The position numbers and the translations under genes were made by a program. A stretch of DNA of 64,000 bases from the NCBI RefSeq assembly GCF_001050035.1, contig NZ_CVTA01000022.1, positions 276,084 to 340,083 on the forward strand. The letters are read 5' to 3'. Of the stretch, positions 33,490 to 41,554 are shown one piece after another. The DNA comes from Mycolicibacterium komanii (GTDB taxonomy: Bacteria; Actinomycetota; Actinomycetes; Mycobacteriales; Mycobacteriaceae). Positions within the stretch are counted from its first letter, which is position 1, and each line of letters begins with the position of its first letter. The notes beneath the pieces are model-generated. The model did not search any database and was not told the origin of the DNA. It saw only the letters and a program-made list of their open reading frames with translations.

Positions 33490-33963
33490 TCAGTCGACCA
33501 TCGCGGCGATGGTGTCGACGACGCAGGCCGGCCGTTCGGAGCCCTCGACCTCGACGGTGACCCGCACCGTGGCCCGCGCGCCGTTGTTGGTGCGGTCCAC
33601 CTTGATCAGTTCCGCACCCGCGCGGATGCGTGAGTCGACGGGCACGGGCGCCGGAAACCGAAGTTTGTCCACGCCGTAATTCACTTGCATCGACAAGCCG
33701 GTCACCTTGTAGATCTGTTGGACGAGGATCGGCACCAACGACAGGGTTAGATAGCCGTGGGCAATAGTTTTGCCGTACGGCCCTTTCGCCGCCTTCTCGG
33801 CGTCCACGTGGATCCACTGGTGGTCACCCGTCGCCTCGGCGAACAGGTCGATCTCTTTCTGGGTGACCTCGCGCCAATCGCTGTACCCCAGATGCTCGCC
33901 CACATGCTCTTCGAAGGCGGCGATCCCGTTGTACTCCGTCGGCGAAGCGGTCGTCTGGTTCAC
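33490..33963 (-). CDS. MaoC-like (R)-enoyl-CoA hydratase, single hotdog
   Basis: 157 residues. The hydratase-2 motif FAEATGDHQWIHVD gives Asp47 and His52 with correct spacing; AHGYLTLSLVPIL follows, as in NodN/MaoC-type hydratases. GTG 33963 overlaps the amidohydrolase stop (GTGA). It would hydrate an enoyl-CoA; its coupling to an amidohydrolase-2 enzyme suggests hydration and hydrolytic/decarboxylative steps in one route. Confidence 0.9.
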   Translation of the reverse strand: MNQTTASPTEYNGIAAFEEHVGEHLGYSDWREVTQKEIDLFAEATGDHQWIHVDAEKAAKGPYGKTIAHGYLTLSLVPILVQQIYKVTGLSMQVNYGVDKLRFPAPVPVDSRIRAGAELIKVDRTNNGARATVRVTVEVEGSERPACVVDTIAAMVD

Positions 33964-35156
33964 GCCGGGACCTTTTGCAGGCCCAGCTGCTCGATGGCGT
34001 TGCCGCCCATGATCTTTGCCTTGGCGGAGTCGGAGATGCCGTCGAGGCGGTCGACGAAGCTCAGCGGGTCGCCGATGCCCTCGGGGTGGGGGAAGTCCGA
34101 GCCGAACATCACGTGGTCCTCACCCATGATCTCGATGATTCCCTTGATGTCATCCTCGAGGAACGGGTGGATGTAGACGTTGCGCTTGAACACCTCGACA
34201 GGATGCTCGTCGAACTCCTTGGGCATCGTTCGGTAGGCCTTTTCCAACAGGCGCAGCAGGTTTCGCACCCAGCCGCTGCCGTTCTCGACCACGAGGACCT
34301 TCAGGTCGGGGAAGCGGGAGAGCGCACCGTGGCAGATCAACGCGGCCAGCGTGTCCTCCATCGCCCGGAAGCCCATCACCACCTCGCGCAGCGCGCTGGG
34401 CTTGAACGACAGGTACTCGTCGCCGCCCTCCCATTCCATGAGGTGTTTCTGGTAGCCGCTGTCTGCCGCGTGGAACGTCACGGGAATGCCGGCGTCGACG
34501 ACCTCCTGCCAGAACGGGTCGAACTCCGGTAGACCCATCGAGCGCGAACCCCCGAACCGGCTCGGCACCGGGGCGGGCCGCACGAGGAAGGTCTTCATGC
34601 CGCGCTCGAGGCACCAGCGGAACTCCTTGATGGCCTCGTCGACCAGCGGCAGGCAGATCACGGGCGTAGCGAAGATCCGGTCTTGGTAATTGAAGGTCCA
34701 GTGTTCGTGCATCCACTCGTTGAGGGCGTGGATGATCGCATGGGTCAGAACGACGTCGTCGGTGGTGCGTTCCTCGATGAGGCTGGCCAGCGTGGGGTAC
34801 ATGACGCACTGGTCGATGCCGAGTTCGTCCATCAGCTCCAGCCGGGGCGCGGGCGCCTGGAAGGCCGGGATGACATCCATTGGCTCCCCGACGAACTCGC
34901 GGAAGTTCAGCCCGTCGGGGTTGTTGCCGAGGAAGTAGTCCTCCGCGCTACCCGGGCGAGCGACGCGTTCGAACGTGGGGTTGGGGATCATGTGGCTGAT
35001 GTGGTCCTTGACGACCAACTTGGGCCGCCCGTTGACCTCGACGTAGCCGACCTTGCCGCGGTGCTGCTTCGGCAGATACTTGGTGAGCGCGTCGGTCGTC
35101 TCGTACATGTGGTTGTCGATGTCGAAGACGGGGTACGGCAGGGACCGGGGTGACAT
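33960..35156 (-). CDS. Amidohydrolase-2 family enzyme (PF04909 type)
   Basis: 398 residues, TIM-barrel fold. The first metal motif is FDIDNHMYE (Asp12, Asp14, His16) rather than D-x-H-x-H, and the last is GSDFPHPEG with Asp354; a central His lies in TFHAADSGY. Family members include decarboxylases (ACMSD) and C-C or C-O hydrolases, and the reaction cannot be told here. ATG 35156 has TAGGAGGT upstream. It is a clear paralogue of the 47900-49075 gene (both DxDNHMYE) and more distant from that at 38172. Confidence 0.9.
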   Translation of the reverse strand: MSPRSLPYPVFDIDNHMYETTDALTKYLPKQHRGKVGYVEVNGRPKLVVKDHISHMIPNPTFERVARPGSAEDYFLGNNPDGLNFREFVGEPMDVIPAFQAPAPRLELMDELGIDQCVMYPTLASLIEERTTDDVVLTHAIIHALNEWMHEHWTFNYQDRIFATPVICLPLVDEAIKEFRWCLERGMKTFLVRPAPVPSRFGGSRSMGLPEFDPFWQEVVDAGIPVTFHAADSGYQKHLMEWEGGDEYLSFKPSALREVVMGFRAMEDTLAALICHGALSRFPDLKVLVVENGSGWVRNLLRLLEKAYRTMPKEFDEHPVEVFKRNVYIHPFLEDDIKGIIEIMGEDHVMFGSDFPHPEGIGDPLSFVDRLDGISDSAKAKIMGGNAIEQLGLQKVPA

Positions 35157-35186
35157 GTGGCCGACCTCCTAAGAGCAGCGGATATG

Positions 35187-35217
35187 ACCGTTTACGGTTA
35201 TTGAAAATGACGTTATC
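35187..35217. promoter_or_regulatory. Promoter elements upstream of the amidohydrolase-MaoC operon
   Basis: Two elements lie between the cysteine-hydrolase-like gene and the amidohydrolase: a near-palindrome ACCGTTTACGGT at 35187-35198 and a degenerate TGAAA-N6-TTATC (35202-35217) of the recurrent operator type. The gap is 89 nt. Confidence 0.35.
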
Positions 35218-35245
35218 ACCACGATTGGACAACATCCAGGTGGGG

Positions 35246-35878
35246 TCAGACGCTGGTGTCTTTCCACGCCTGGATCACGTCATCGGTGTTGGTCACGGTC
35301 GCGAGCAGCGCCAATGAGTTGTCGATGACCGACTCCGCGTATTCGCGCGGATACCCGCTCACGGCGTCGCGCGGCAGCACGAACTGGTAACTCCGGTTGA
35401 CGGCGTCCATGACGAAGTTCGGAATGGCGATGTTGACCGAAACGCCGACACCCACAATGGTTTTGATATGCAGGTTGCGAAGGACCGAGTCGAGGTCCGT
35501 GCCGGTCATGGGCCCGACGCCATGCAGACGGGTGAGGACGATGTCGCTAGGTGCCTGATTCAGTTCTGGCAGTACGGAGGCGCCCGGGCTTCCAGGTGTC
35601 AGGTCCGCGGCGAAGGACTTACCCGCCATAAACAGCCTGGCGTTGGTGTTCGAACCGCGGTTGTCGGGACGCTTCTGGATCAGGCAGTGCACCACCGCCA
35701 CCCCGGCTGCGCGGGCGGCGTCGAGCAGTCGCGCGATGTTCGGGATTGCCTCGCGGCGTGCCTCTTCTGCGAGCATCGGTAGTCCGGCTTGCGGGCCGAT
35801 CACTCCGCCCTGGCACTCCTGGGTGACCAGCGCGGTCGTGGCGGGATTGAGGAGGTCGTGCAGGCGTGGTTGCGGCAT
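35246..35878 (-). CDS. Isochorismatase-like cysteine hydrolase family protein, catalytic Cys apparently absent
   Basis: 210 residues of the isochorismatase/nicotinamidase fold: TTALVTQECQGGVIG replaces the usual LLVIDMQ strand and AVVHCLIQKRPDN follows. In GVSVNIAIPNFVMDAVN the position of the nucleophilic Cys (normally VCVxxT) reads Ala. The Asp-Lys-Cys triad therefore seems broken, and true hydrolase activity is doubtful. ATG 35878 has no Shine-Dalgarno sequence; TAACGT lies 8 nt before it, suggesting a nearly leaderless transcript. It sits 61 nt after the LLM gene. Confidence 0.82.
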   Translation of the reverse strand: MPQPRLHDLLNPATTALVTQECQGGVIGPQAGLPMLAEEARREAIPNIARLLDAARAAGVAVVHCLIQKRPDNRGSNTNARLFMAGKSFAADLTPGSPGASVLPELNQAPSDIVLTRLHGVGPMTGTDLDSVLRNLHIKTIVGVGVSVNIAIPNFVMDAVNRSYQFVLPRDAVSGYPREYAESVIDNSLALLATVTNTDDVIQAWKDTSV

Positions 35879-35894
35879 GAGAACAAACGTTATC
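35879..35894. promoter_or_regulatory. Operator candidate GAGAA-N6-TTATC overlapping the start region
   Basis: On the minus strand it reads GATAA-N6-TTCTC immediately before the ATG at 35878. It covers the predicted -10 (TAACGT) and start point of the cysteine-hydrolase-like gene, the expected place for a repressor. One arm position deviates from the exact palindrome. Confidence 0.5.
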
Positions 35895-35939
35895 GCGTGG
35901 CGACAAGTTGCGTTTACGTCACCGACGAGATGGATGCTC

Positions 35940-36836
35940 TTATGCGATGAATTCCTTGGCGAACGCCCGCGCGCGCTCGGTCACCTCGGCGCGGTCGGCG
36001 CCCTGCGGAGCGATCGTCAACCATGTCACGCCCATGGCTTCGAGCTTCGCGATGGTGGCGTGTCGTTCGTCGGCGGACTTGCTGTCGTCGAGCAGGTTCC
36101 CCGCCGAGAAACAGATGTCCAGCGGCTCGGTTCGACCCACTTCAGCAGCGTATTTCTTGGCCCACACGATCGCGGCCTCGAGGTCCTCGAGGGAGGAGAT
36201 CTCCGCCGTTCGGGACGCCGCCGCGTAGCCGAAGGTGTTGAACGGCGCCCACCCCTGGGCGCGGGACACCGCACGACGCACGGCGGGCTTGCTGTTGCCG
36301 CCCACCCAGATGGGCGGGGCCGCAGGCACCGGTCGCAGACGCACACCGCGCGCGGCGAACGACGTCCCTTCGTACGCGACGTCATCACCGGTCATCACCC
36401 GGCTCAGGACGTCGAGGGCCTCGTCCAGCAACGCGCCCCGAGCGTCGAAATCGATTCCGAGCGCCTTGAACTCCGGCTTCAGGTAGCCGGCCGCCGTGCC
36501 GAGAATGAGGCGGCCGCCGGACAGGACGGCGAGGCTCTGTATCGACTTCGCGCCCAGGAAGGGGTTGCGATAGGCGGCGATGTAGACATTGGTCAGCAGT
36601 TTCACGTCGGTGGTGGCCGCCGCGGCGAACGAAAGCGCGACGAACGGATCAAGGGCGTGGTGGCCGCCGTGGTCGAGCCACTTGGCATCGGGTGCCGGGT
36701 GGTCGGTGACGTGTACAGCGGCGAATCCGCTGGACTCGGCGCCGCGCGCTATCTCGGCGATCGCTTCGGCATTGACGAATTCCGATGCCTCCTCCACCCG
36801 CTGAGTGGGGATTTCGAGCGAAAATGAAACGGTCAC
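35940..36836 (-). CDS. LLM-class oxidoreductase, probably F420-dependent
   Basis: 298 residues, bacterial luciferase-like TIM barrel: AVHVTDHPAP near residue 43, LLTNVYIAAYRNPFLGAKSIQSL near 80-100 and SGGRLILGTAAGYL just after it, the phosphate-binding stretch of F420/FMN LLM proteins. No signal peptide. GTG 36836 overlaps the ACAD stop (GTGA). In mycobacteria these enzymes mostly use F420 for hydride transfer; flavin use is possible. Confidence 0.88.
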   Translation of the reverse strand: MTVSFSLEIPTQRVEEASEFVNAEAIAEIARGAESSGFAAVHVTDHPAPDAKWLDHGGHHALDPFVALSFAAAATTDVKLLTNVYIAAYRNPFLGAKSIQSLAVLSGGRLILGTAAGYLKPEFKALGIDFDARGALLDEALDVLSRVMTGDDVAYEGTSFAARGVRLRPVPAAPPIWVGGNSKPAVRRAVSRAQGWAPFNTFGYAAASRTAEISSLEDLEAAIVWAKKYAAEVGRTEPLDICFSAGNLLDDSKSADERHATIAKLEAMGVTWLTIAPQGADRAEVTERARAFAKEFIA

Positions 36837-37969
36837 GGTTGTCCTTCCGGCTGGTGGCTTGATGATGTGACGAGGTCTGCCAGGCGTTGTGCGTGATAGT
36901 CGGGGGTGCCGAAGATCAGTTGGGTGGCTTTCGCGCGACGGACGTAGAGGTGTGCGTCGTGCTCCCAGGTGAATCCGATGCCGCCGTGGATCCGCATGTT
37001 GTCCAGCGCCGCCTGAAGAAACGCCTCCGAACAGGACATCTTGGCCACCGAAGCCGCCACCGCCTGGTCCTCACCGTCGGGCAGTCCGGAGGCGTGCCGC
37101 ACCGCCGATCGCGCCCCCTCGACCTGCACGAGCATGTCCGCGCAGCGATGTTTGACGGCCTGGAAGCTGCCGATGGCACGGCCGAATTGGATGCGTTCTT
37201 TTGCGTAGCCCACGGCCATGTCCAGACATCGCTGCGCCCCTCCGAGCTGTTCGGCGGCCAGCGCGATGACCACGACTCGGTGTGCGCGCTCGAGGGCGGG
37301 CGCGGCGGCGCCGTCGGTCCCGATGAGCCGCGCGGGGACGGCTTCGAAGTCCAGCTTCGCGATCTTGCGCGTCCGGTCGAGCGTCGTCAACGGTTCGCGG
37401 CTGAGGCCGTCGGCGTCTCCGTCCACCGCGAAAAGCGATGTGCCGGCGGCTGTATTCGCCGCTACCAGAACGGTATTGGCCGTATGACCGTCGACGACGA
37501 GTGCGGCGTTGCCGTGGAGCCGATAGGAGGGGCCGTCGCTGTGCGCCGACAGCGTCACGGCGTCGGGGTCCCATGGGTCGAGGCTCCCGTTGAAGATCGT
37601 GGTGGCGGTTCTCGACCCGTCGACGAGCGCGGGTAGGTACTCCCGCATCGCGGCCGTGTCACCGCTGGCGAGCAGTGCCGGGATCGCGAGCGCGACCGTG
37701 GAGAAGAACGGGGCGCAAAGCAGGGCCGCGCCCATCTCCTCGAAGACGACCGTGAGTTCGGGCAGGCCCGCCCCCGCACCCCCGAACTCCTCGGGTACGG
37801 CGATCGCGGCCAGGCCGAGGTCGGCGGTCAACTCGCGCCAAACCCGCTCGTCATAGCCATGCGCAGAATCCATCGCGGCTCGCACGGCACTGCTCGGCGA
37901 CCTGGCGGTGAGGAAATCGCGGACCGCCTCGCGCAGGTCGCGGTGATCGACCGCCTCAGCCGTGGACAT
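36833..37969 (-). CDS. Acyl-CoA dehydrogenase, FadE28-like subunit type
   Basis: 378 residues. PEEFGGAGAGLPELTVVFEEMG, RIQFGRAIGSFQAVKHRCADML and IHGGIGFTWEHDAHLYVRRAK are clear; the middle FAD loop lacks the SEPGAGSD motif. This resembles partner subunits of heteromeric sterol-type ACADs, but no SEPGAGSD-type gene is adjacent, so it may use a partner encoded elsewhere (for example the ACAD at 57.0 kb). ATG 37969 has GGGGAG upstream. It is the first or second gene of a unit with the LLM oxidoreductase, behind a possible 19-codon ORF. Confidence 0.88.
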   Translation of the reverse strand: MSTAEAVDHRDLREAVRDFLTARSPSSAVRAAMDSAHGYDERVWRELTADLGLAAIAVPEEFGGAGAGLPELTVVFEEMGAALLCAPFFSTVALAIPALLASGDTAAMREYLPALVDGSRTATTIFNGSLDPWDPDAVTLSAHSDGPSYRLHGNAALVVDGHTANTVLVAANTAAGTSLFAVDGDADGLSREPLTTLDRTRKIAKLDFEAVPARLIGTDGAAAPALERAHRVVVIALAAEQLGGAQRCLDMAVGYAKERIQFGRAIGSFQAVKHRCADMLVQVEGARSAVRHASGLPDGEDQAVAASVAKMSCSEAFLQAALDNMRIHGGIGFTWEHDAHLYVRRAKATQLIFGTPDYHAQRLADLVTSSSHQPEGQP

Positions 37970-38015
37970 ACAGTCTCCCCACTGCGACGACGGCGAATAC
38001 CGTTGCTGCAGTCAT
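37956..38015 (-). CDS. Possible 19-residue hydrophobic peptide ORF upstream of the ACAD
   Basis: MTAATVFAVVAVGRLYVHG, preceded by a strong GGAAGG Shine-Dalgarno sequence 5 nt before ATG 38015. It ends 14 nt inside the ACAD coding region, as in coupled leader ORFs. It is mostly hydrophobic and could be a tiny membrane peptide or a translation-coupling leader. It is short enough to be chance. Confidence 0.3.
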   Translation of the reverse strand: MTAATVFAVVAVGRLYVHG

Positions 38016-38137
38016 GTTTTCCTTCCGCACTGGCGCGGTGACCATCGCCGCGGCGATGGGTCCGACGGAGGCGGTACTCGTTCGAGACAACCCCGGATAG
38101 GCATTACCGATCGAGGATAGTATCTTTTCCTGAAAGA

Positions 38138-38153
38138 GAGAATAAGCATTCTC
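38138..38153. promoter_or_regulatory. Operator candidate GAGAA-N6-TTCTC (exact)
   Basis: Exact copy (GAGAATAAGCATTCTC) 19 nt before the GTG of the amidohydrolase, just ahead of its Shine-Dalgarno sequence, in the 202-nt divergent gap with the ACAD operon. A repressor here would sit on the start point of the plus-strand operon. Upstream, TAGTAT at 38118-38123 could be the -10. Confidence 0.65.
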
Positions 38154-38171
38154 GCACGAAGGAGCGGCGCG

Positions 38172-39365
38172 GTGACGACCATTGATTACGGCATTTTCGA
38201 CTGCGACACCCACTGCTATGAGACGCGCGACGCCTTCACCCGGTACCTACCCGAGGAGTTCAAGGACCGGGCCATCACGACGGTGCGGGGCGCTGACGGT
38301 GTGGAGGTGATTCTCGCCGGTCACCGCGTCGCGACGTTCAACAGCGAAGGCGGCCTCGGCCTGGACGTGGCGTATCGCCCCGGTTCCCTCAAGGAGATGC
38401 TGCGCCAGATGGGCTCGGGCAACCCCGAGGAGTCCTACGAGCCACAGCCCATGCAGCCGGAATACATCGAACGGTCCGCGCGGCTCGCGGTGATGGCCAA
38501 GCAGAACGTCGAACGGATGGTGATCTATCCGAGCGGAATGGCCCTGGCCGCCGAACACTACGTCGACGACACGGCGGCGCTGTACGCGAATCTGCGGTCG
38601 TTCAACCGCTGGATCGACGACGAGTGGGGCTTCGACTTCGAGGGCCGCATCTACGCGACCGCGCTGTTGTCCCTGCGCGACCTCGATTCGGCGATCGCCG
38701 AGACCGAGGCGATCATCGCGGAGGGTGCGAAGTTCGTGATGCTGCCGACCGGGCCCGCCTATGGGCGCTCGCCGGGCGATCCGTACTTCGACCCGGTGTA
38801 CGCCCGGCTGCAGGAGGCCGGCTGCGTGCTCGTGTACCACATCATGCCGTTCTGGTACTTCAACGCGATCTCGCCTGCCTGGGGGCACAACCCCGACCCG
38901 GCATCCTGGCACATGTCGGCATGGCAGTGGATGAACATCTACGGTCAGCGACCGATCGAGGACACGCTCTCGGCGTTGATCTTCGACAACCTGTTCGGCC
39001 GCTTCCCGAAACTCAACGTGTTGGTCGCCGAGCACGGCGCCGAGTGGGTGCCGTTCTTCCTCAAGCACATGGACAAGAGCCGCGGCATGGGCCGCAACGG
39101 CCCATGGATCGGAGGCAAGCTGACCGAGCGGCCGTCGAACATCTTCCGGCAACACGTCCGCGTTGTGCCATACCCCGAGGACGACGTCCCGGGCATCGTC
39201 ACCAGCCTGGGTTACGACGACGTGCTGGTGATGGGCTCGGACTTCCCGCACGCCGAGGGGCTGGCCGAACCGGCGGACTTCCTCAAACTCCTCGACCCGC
39301 TCGACGACGCGGCGAAGCGACGCATCATGCGCGACAACGCCGAACAGCTGCTGCTGCGGAGCTGA
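38172..39365 (+). CDS. Amidohydrolase-2 family enzyme (PF04909 type)
   Basis: 397 residues. First motif FDCDTHCYE (Asp10, Asp12, His14), VYHIMPFWYF in the middle, AEHGAEWVPF and GSDFPHAEG (Asp357) near the end. GTG 38172 has GAAGGAG upstream. It heads an operon with two ACAD subunits and a CoA ligase, so its product or substrate is probably an acid entering beta-oxidation. It diverges from the other two amidohydrolases (extra tryptophans around residues 215-260). Confidence 0.9.
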   Translation: MTTIDYGIFDCDTHCYETRDAFTRYLPEEFKDRAITTVRGADGVEVILAGHRVATFNSEGGLGLDVAYRPGSLKEMLRQMGSGNPEESYEPQPMQPEYIERSARLAVMAKQNVERMVIYPSGMALAAEHYVDDTAALYANLRSFNRWIDDEWGFDFEGRIYATALLSLRDLDSAIAETEAIIAEGAKFVMLPTGPAYGRSPGDPYFDPVYARLQEAGCVLVYHIMPFWYFNAISPAWGHNPDPASWHMSAWQWMNIYGQRPIEDTLSALIFDNLFGRFPKLNVLVAEHGAEWVPFFLKHMDKSRGMGRNGPWIGGKLTERPSNIFRQHVRVVPYPEDDVPGIVTSLGYDDVLVMGSDFPHAEGLAEPADFLKLLDPLDDAAKRRIMRDNAEQLLLRS

Positions 39366-39371
39366 CCACCG

Positions 39372-40358
39372 GTGGGCACTGAGGGAGATGCCGCCCTCGA
39401 CGATGCGGTCGACATCGAACTGGTACGTGGCGCGGCGCGAGACTTCCTGGCCGGGTGCGGAACGCGCGACTCGCTCAAGGACCTCGCGGCGATGGACTGG
39501 ACAGGGCTGCTGGTCGACGAGGATCTCGGCGGCAGCGGGTGGCGCGCGGTGGAGACGGCGGTCATCGCCGAGGAACTCGGTCGGGCGGGAAACTCGACGC
39601 ACTGGCTCGGCAGCGTCCTCGCTGCTGCGGCGTTGAGTTCGGCGCCGCCCGAGATACGTGACCGGTGGTTGCCCGCCATGCTCGATGGGACCGGTGCGGC
39701 GGCCTGCGCCTTGGCCGCTGATGTCACGCGAGTGCCGGGCGCCGATTCGGTGGATATCATTGTCACGTTCGGTGCCAACGGAATTCAGCTGTTCGAGGCC
39801 GCAAACACCCTGCCACGGGAAGTCGACGAAGAGTTGTTGGACGTCAACCGGCCGGTATGGCGTGTCGACCTCTCCGGGGCCCAGAGTGTGCCGAGCGGTG
39901 GAATCGAGCGAGCGGAGCAACTACTCGCACTGGCCAGGATCCTGCTGAGTGCCGATTCGCTCGGCGCACTGTCGGTCACCTTCGAGCGGCTGGTGACCTA
40001 TCTCAAGGAACGAATCGCCTTCGGTGCGCCGATCGCGAGTTTCCAAGCGGTGCAACACCGTTTGGTCGAGCTGTTGGTGTTCGAGGCCAAGGCCCGCGCG
40101 GTCCTCACCAAGGCCGCACGGGCGATGTCCGCCGACCGCACCACAGGTGATGCGGTCACACTGTCCCTCGTTACGCATTCCTTCATCGCGGCCAACGCCA
40201 CGGCGGCCGTCGATGAGTGCATGCAACTGTCGGGCGGCATCGGATTCACCTGGGAATACCCGCTGCACCATGAACTGCGCCGGGTGTTCACGAACGCGTG
40301 TCTGCTCGGCACCGCGCGCTCCAGTCGCGGCCTGTTCGCCGACAGGGTCGGCTGGTGA
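39372..40358 (+). CDS. Acyl-CoA dehydrogenase, short partner subunit
   Basis: 328 residues, shorter than the usual 380. VDEDLGGSGWRAVETAVIAEELG, RIAFGAPIASFQAVQHRLVEL and QLSGGIGFTWEYPLHHELRR are present; the middle beta domain is reduced and lacks SEPGAGSD. This fits the small partner of an alpha2beta2 ACAD. GTG 39372 is 6 nt after the amidohydrolase stop. It overlaps the next ACAD gene by 4 nt (GTGA), which should be its partner. Confidence 0.87.
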   Translation: MGTEGDAALDDAVDIELVRGAARDFLAGCGTRDSLKDLAAMDWTGLLVDEDLGGSGWRAVETAVIAEELGRAGNSTHWLGSVLAAAALSSAPPEIRDRWLPAMLDGTGAAACALAADVTRVPGADSVDIIVTFGANGIQLFEAANTLPREVDEELLDVNRPVWRVDLSGAQSVPSGGIERAEQLLALARILLSADSLGALSVTFERLVTYLKERIAFGAPIASFQAVQHRLVELLVFEAKARAVLTKAARAMSADRTTGDAVTLSLVTHSFIAANATAAVDECMQLSGGIGFTWEYPLHHELRRVFTNACLLGTARSSRGLFADRVGW

Positions 40359-41554
40359 GCGCCCCGCAGAATCGGCCCACGAAGGCCGAGCTCGCCGAGT
40401 TCCGAGACCGCGTCAGGGCACACATCGCCGAACATGCACCACCATTCGAGGCCCGGGAGGGACACCGGGCGCCGGAGAACGGCGAACAGGAAGCCTTGCT
40501 GCGCACCTGGTTCGCCTCGCTGTTCGACGCGGGATTCGTCGGCGCGGACTGGCCCGTCGAATATGGCGGCCGGGCCGATCACCACCCCCTGCACGATCGG
40601 ATCGTCTCCGAGGAGATCCTGCGTGCCCGCGCTCCGCGTCCCGTCGATCAGGTCAACCTGGCGGCCCACGTGCTATTGCATTTCGGTTCCGATGAACAGA
40701 AATCCGCTCTGCTGCCGCCGATCCGGAGTAGCGAGCATGTGTGGTGCCAGCTGCTCAGCGAGCCCGATGCGGGCAGCGATATCGCAGCGGTGCGCTGTAG
40801 GGCAACCCAGCGGCCCGACGGGTCATGGGTGATCGACGGGCAGAAGACGTGGATCACCGACGGGCACTGGGCCGACATGGGCCTGGCCCTGATCCGCACC
40901 GACCCGGCGTCGTCGCGGCATCACGGACTGTCCGCGTTCATCGTGCCGTTGGCTTCACCGGGCATCGAGATCCGGCCCATCCGCACGATCAACGAGGCGA
41001 TCGAGGTCAACGAGGTCTTCTTCGATGATGTGACGATCCCTCCGGACAGTCTGATCGGGGAGCCCGGCCAGGGCTGGTCGATCATCATGGCGGGCCTGGA
41101 CTTCGAACGGTTCGGCATCGGCGGCAACGTCATCCTGCTCGAACTTCTCATCGACGATCTGGTCGCGGTGGCCCGTCACGGTCGCATCGACGACATGCCG
41201 GCACTGCAACACGCCGACGTCCGGCACCAGGTCGCGGAATTGGCCGTCGAAGTCGAGGTGGCGAAAGCCTTCATCGACGACCATGTCGAACGCCTGGTGG
41301 CCGGGAACGAGCAGACGGGGGACGGTTCGATCGCCAAGCTCAGTTTCGCCGAGACGTATCACCGGGTTTCGGCCTACGGCGCGCAGCTATCGACGATGGT
41401 CTGCACCGTCGCCGCCGATCCGGATGTGGCGCTTGCTAAACAGCGTCTGAAAGAATGCTGGCTGTGGTCCCGTGCATACACCGTGTCCGGTGGCAGCTCT
41501 GAGATGATGCGCAACATCCTGGCCAAACGACGCCTCCTGCTACCGACTCACTGA
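40355..41554 (+). CDS. Acyl-CoA dehydrogenase, FAD-loop-containing subunit
   Basis: 399 residues. WPVEYGGRADHHPLHDRIVSEEILRA, LSEPDAGSDIAAVRCRATQ (the FAD/substrate loop), IDGQKTWITDG and the C-terminal VSGGSSEMMRNILAKRRL. GTG 40355 is coupled to the preceding short ACAD and its TGA overlaps the CoA-ligase ATG (TGATG). Predicted heteromeric partner of the 39372-40358 subunit. Confidence 0.9.
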   Translation: MSAPQNRPTKAELAEFRDRVRAHIAEHAPPFEAREGHRAPENGEQEALLRTWFASLFDAGFVGADWPVEYGGRADHHPLHDRIVSEEILRARAPRPVDQVNLAAHVLLHFGSDEQKSALLPPIRSSEHVWCQLLSEPDAGSDIAAVRCRATQRPDGSWVIDGQKTWITDGHWADMGLALIRTDPASSRHHGLSAFIVPLASPGIEIRPIRTINEAIEVNEVFFDDVTIPPDSLIGEPGQGWSIIMAGLDFERFGIGGNVILLELLIDDLVAVARHGRIDDMPALQHADVRHQVAELAVEVEVAKAFIDDHVERLVAGNEQTGDGSIAKLSFAETYHRVSAYGAQLSTMVCTVAADPDVALAKQRLKECWLWSRAYTVSGGSSEMMRNILAKRRLLLPTH

